64,000 bases of DNA, taken from positions 2,170,001 to 2,234,000 of the forward strand of contig AP035880.1 of assembly GCA_045866215.1 (NCBI GenBank). The letters are read 5' to 3'. The number at the start of each line of letters is the position of its first letter. Within the stretch, counting starts at the first letter, position 1. A program made the translations under genes and the position numbers. Shown in pieces: positions 61,273 through 64,000 of the stretch. This stretch comes from Croceivirga sp009797885 (GTDB lineage Bacteria > Bacteroidota > Bacteroidia > Flavobacteriales > Flavobacteriaceae). A model generated the notes under the pieces. The model was not told where the DNA came from and did no database searches. It saw only the letters and a program-made list of their open reading frames with translations.

Positions 61273-62300
61273 TTCTTAAACTTCAGAACCCCAGACCTTC
61301 CTTTTTTGAAAATTTTGTTGCTGGCATGTTTCCCTTTGCGGAGTTTTTTTTGTTGTTCAAAGGGAAGCGCCACTATTTCCATACATTGTTTGGAGCAGCA
61401 ATTGTTCATTTTTTTTGCGCATTCGTCACATTGTATAAAAAGAAGGTGGCAGGCCTCGTTGGCACAGTTTACATGGGTATCACACGGTTTCCCGCACTGG
61501 TGGCATTGGGCAATGACCTCTTCCGAGATGCGTTCCCCGCGTCTATGGTCAAAAACAAAGTTCTTCCCCTTGAATTTATTCTCCAAACCCTTGGTACGTA
61601 CTTGACGGGTGTATTCTATGATCCCGCCCTCCAACTGGTATACGTTTTTAAAGCCTTTGTGTTTATAGTAGGCACTGGCCTTTTCACAACGGATTCCACC
61701 TGTACAGTACATTACCAACTTTTTGTCCTCTTTGTGTTCGGCCAATTGTTCTTCTATACTATCCAAAGAGTCACGGAAGGTATCCACGTCCGGGGTAATG
61801 GCTTTTTCAAAATGCCCAATTTCACTTTCATAATGGTTGCGCATATCCACCACAATGCTTTCCGGATCCGCAATTAGCTCGTTAAACTGTGCTGCATCCA
61901 CATGAATGCCTTTGTTGGTCACATCAAAAGTATCATCATCCAGGCCATCGGCAACAATCTTCTTGCGGACCTTTACCTTCAATTTTAAAAAGGACTTATT
62001 GTCCTGTTCAATTGCGATGTTCAAACGGACATCCTTCAAAAAAGTAATGCTATCCAAATGGGTTTTAAAATCCATAAAATTATCTGCAGGAACGGATAGT
62101 TGCGCGTTTATCCCCTCTTTGGCCACGTAAATGCGACCAAGAACCTCCAATTGGTCCCAATGGACAAAAAGATGATTCCGAAAAATTCCTGGATTGCCTA
62201 TGTGTGCATATTTGTAGAAAGAGATGGTAAGGCGTTCCTTTCCCGCTTCCTCTATAAGTCGCTCCCTTTCTTTTGCACTTAACGTATTGTACAGTTGCAT
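61269..62300 (-). CDS. trhO: tRNA uridine(34) hydroxylase, rhodanese family (TrhO)
   Basis: A 343-residue enzyme that hydroxylates uridine 34 of certain tRNAs toward 5-methoxyuridine derivatives. Order: N-terminal ferredoxin-like UPF0176 domain (ISFYKYAHIGNPGIFRNHLF, YVAKEGINAQLSVP), rhodanese domain with the active Cys in VMYCTGGIRCEKASAY near residue 200, and a C-terminal Cys-rich zinc-ribbon-like region (CHQCGKPCDTHVNCANEACH, CDECAKKM). Length fits the long Bacteroidota version. Confidence 0.93.
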   Translation of the reverse strand: MQLYNTLSAKERERLIEEAGKERLTISFYKYAHIGNPGIFRNHLFVHWDQLEVLGRIYVAKEGINAQLSVPADNFMDFKTHLDSITFLKDVRLNIAIEQDNKSFLKLKVKVRKKIVADGLDDDTFDVTNKGIHVDAAQFNELIADPESIVVDMRNHYESEIGHFEKAITPDVDTFRDSLDSIEEQLAEHKEDKKLVMYCTGGIRCEKASAYYKHKGFKNVYQLEGGIIEYTRQVRTKGLENKFKGKNFVFDHRRGERISEEVIAQCHQCGKPCDTHVNCANEACHLLFIQCDECAKKMNNCCSKQCMEIVALPFEQQKKLRKGKHASNKIFKKGRSGVLKFKN

Positions 62301-62364
62301 GCTATACCAATAATTAAGTTAAAAGATTGTACCAAAAACGTTGGCAAAGGTAATCAAATAAAAA

Positions 62365-62387
62365 AGGCATCCCTGTTTGGGACGCCT
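62365..62387 (-). terminator. Orphan terminator or attenuator upstream of trhO
   Basis: On the minus strand AGGCGTCCC-AAACA-GGGATGCCT (one G-U pair) followed by six T. It lies 65 bases before the trhO ATG, between divergent genes. It may be an attenuator in a long trhO leader or end a short RNA. Confidence 0.6.
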
Positions 62388-62565
62388 ACGACCAATATCA
62401 TTTTCCCTTTCATGTTTGCTTTCCAAATGGCAGTTCGCTAAATGGTCCGCCATTCGAGAATTATTTGAATTAGTCTATAGTATAGAGGATCCAAATCCAA
62501 AAAGGTTGCGTGTGTCCAATTAAATAGACAATAAGTGGTATTTTAGTCATCTAATTTTAGAGAAC

Positions 62566-63573
62566 ATGAGCAACGAAAAAGAAGCCAAACTCAAAGCGTT
62601 AAAACTTACCCTGGACAAACTGGACAAAACTTATGGCAAAGGTGCCGTGATGAAGATGGGGGACCATGTGATTGAAGATGTCGAGGTCATCCCCTCGGGC
62701 TCCCTGGGATTGGACATCGCCCTGGGGGTTGGGGGATATCCCAGAGGGCGTGTCATTGAAATATACGGTCCGGAATCCTCTGGTAAGACCACCTTAACGC
62801 TACATGCCATAGCCGAAGCCCAAAAAGCAGGAGGTATTGCGGCCTTTATTGATGCGGAACATGCTTTTGATCGTTTTTATGCCCAAAAACTAGGGGTGGA
62901 TATTGATAACCTTATCATCTCCCAACCCGACCATGGGGAACAGGCCTTGGAAATTGCGGATAACCTCATCCGTTCCGGCGCCATAGATATCGTTATCATT
63001 GATTCCGTAGCCGCATTGACACCAAAAAGTGAGATTGAAGGGGAAATGGGGGACTCCAAAGTAGGCCTGCATGCCCGCTTAATGTCACAGGCATTGCGAA
63101 AACTGACCTCCACCATCAGCAAGACCCATTGTACCGTGGTCTTCATCAACCAACTGCGGGAAAAAATTGGGGTCATGTTTGGTAATCCCGAGACCACTAC
63201 CGGTGGAAATGCCCTTAAGTTCTATGCCTCGGTGAGACTGGATATCCGGAGATCTACGCAAATCAAAAGTACGGATGGGGAAGTACAGGGCAATAAAACC
63301 CGGGTCAAGGTAGTCAAGAACAAAGTGGCTCCCCCATTTAAAACTGCTGAATTCGATATCATGTACGGTGAAGGGATTTCAAAAGTTGGTGAAATCCTGG
63401 ATCTTGGTGTTTCTTACGAAATTATTAAAAAAAGTGGTTCCTGGTTCAGTTATGGGGACACCAAACTTGGGCAGGGAAGGGATGCTGTTAAAGGTCTTTT
63501 GGAGGACAATCCGGAGTTGTCCGAAGAACTGGAAGGGAAAATTAAGGAGGCTATTGCCGTCTTAAAGGAATAA
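62566..63573 (+). CDS. recA: Recombinase RecA
   Basis: A 335-residue strand-exchange ATPase. Walker A GPESSGKTT near residue 67, the MAW region FIDAEHAFD near 97, Walker B IDIVIIDSVAALTPKSE near 140, loop L2 region INQLREKIGVMFGNPETTTG near 195 and KVVKNKVAPPFKTAEFDI near 245. Length matches RecA with a short acidic C-terminus. The 265-base gap upstream shows no exact TAnnTTTG box; TATTTTAG (62531 region) is a weak candidate. Confidence 0.97.
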   Translation: MSNEKEAKLKALKLTLDKLDKTYGKGAVMKMGDHVIEDVEVIPSGSLGLDIALGVGGYPRGRVIEIYGPESSGKTTLTLHAIAEAQKAGGIAAFIDAEHAFDRFYAQKLGVDIDNLIISQPDHGEQALEIADNLIRSGAIDIVIIDSVAALTPKSEIEGEMGDSKVGLHARLMSQALRKLTSTISKTHCTVVFINQLREKIGVMFGNPETTTGGNALKFYASVRLDIRRSTQIKSTDGEVQGNKTRVKVVKNKVAPPFKTAEFDIMYGEGISKVGEILDLGVSYEIIKKSGSWFSYGDTKLGQGRDAVKGLLEDNPELSEELEGKIKEAIAVLKE

Positions 63574-63659
63574 GCTGCCTTCTGTGCTGATTTTAAGACA
63601 GCACATAAACACGCAACCTAAGCGTTATAGTAGCATCTTAATAAAGCTATTATAGTTTT

Positions 63660-64000
63660 ATGAAGAGGGTTTTTGCGGTAGTATTGGTGGCTTTATGTGG
63701 TCTGTTTATGGTTGGCTGCGAATTGGATTCTGGAGAAAATTTCCATTTTGTATCATTGGAAGTTACCAATGTGGATATTCCAGAGCATTTTGTGTTCAAT
63801 CAATCCCACACCATTGAAGTTACCTTTTCCAGGCCGGACAATTGTACCTTTTTTCAAGGTTTTAATGTGTCTCCCGAAATGGATGGGGTGTGGACCATTG
63901 TGGCCGTTGGATCCGTACTTTTGGATGAGGATTGTTCCCCATCGGACGAAAGCCTAACGGGAAATTTGACCGTAAACGCCATTCGGACAGCATCCTATAC
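63660..64000 (+). CDS. Hypothetical lipoprotein, truncated by the window edge
   Basis: An open frame from ATG 63660 to the end of the window (113 codons and counting). Lipoprotein signal with lipobox FMVGCELD (Cys 20). The mature part is Asp/Glu-rich with at least two more Cys (PDNCTFFQG, LDEDCSPS). No family recognised. It follows recA by 86 bases on the same strand. Confidence 0.75.
   Translation, partial: MKRVFAVVLVALCGLFMVGCELDSGENFHFVSLEVTNVDIPEHFVFNQSHTIEVTFSRPDNCTFFQGFNVSPEMDGVWTIVAVGSVLLDEDCSPSDESLTGNLTVNAIRTASY

Noticed and set aside
62319..62453. Minus-strand 44-codon frame upstream of trhO
   Set aside because: It reads through the terminator hairpin and shows no coding character.
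1..64000. CRISPR arrays, rRNA, tRNA, complete IS elements
   Set aside because: No regularly spaced short repeats, no tRNA-like cloverleaf and no transposase frame were seen by eye; a formal scan was not run.

Overview
The window reads as chromosomal DNA of a marine-type member of the Flavobacteriaceae (Bacteroidota), perhaps close to Muricauda/Allomuricauda; the genus is a guess. Clade evidence seen directly: a GldH gliding lipoprotein, a peptidase with a type IX secretion C-terminal tail, many lipoproteins with a lipobox followed by acidic residues, DUF3078, DUF2480, DUF547 and choice-of-anchor B proteins, few Shine-Dalgarno sequences, and promoters of the Bacteroidota type (TTG, 16-20 bases, TAnnTTTG). 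No rRNA, tRNA, CRISPR array, intact insertion sequence or integrase was seen.

Layout. 1-11.7 kb: the end of hemB, a serine hydrolase, a CNNM-type membrane protein, a DNA-alkylation repair protein, an exonuclease, a secreted subtilase, an EEP-family phosphohydrolase, hflX and outer-membrane or lipoprotein genes. 11.8-18.6 kb: a minus-strand suf operon for Fe-S cluster assembly (sufA-B-C-D-S-E, a DUF59 gene, DUF2480), with degenerate palindromic repeats in three of its spacers. 18.9-23.2 kb: two surface beta-propeller lipoproteins, thiL with a decayed copy of its own 3' end behind it, and a small Cys/His protein.

23.5-29.85 kb is the most unusual part. A closely spaced plus-strand cluster encodes two small His/Cys-rich membrane proteins, a ZnuD-like TonB-dependent receptor, a DUF4625 lipoprotein and a His-rich beta-propeller lipoprotein resembling the zinc chaperone AztD. 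A strong terminator closes it, and a 65-base direct repeat (62 identical) brackets the whole block. It looks like a mobile or once-mobile zinc (or other transition metal) acquisition cassette. Just outside is a MarR regulator with two matching operators and a SnoaL-like target gene.

31-46.8 kb: a PagL-like lipid A deacylase, BrnQ, a LytS/LytTR two-component pair, an EreA/ChaN-like protein, an M24 aminopeptidase, DUF547, a large sortilin-like propeller protein, and an overlapping RimK/aspartoacylase pair. 47-50.5 kb: sdhCAB with a clear promoter. 50.5-55.2 kb: orphan vsr, methionine aminotransferase, a repressor-like XRE protein facing a small putative DNA-binding protein, a serine hydrolase with a GNAT enzyme, and a 37-residue small-protein candidate. 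55.3-62.3 kb: scoAB interrupted by a four-helix-bundle gene, the ricT-gldH-PBP1A operon, and trhO. The window ends with recA and the start of a lipoprotein gene.

All assignments come from reading motifs by eye; no database search was run.
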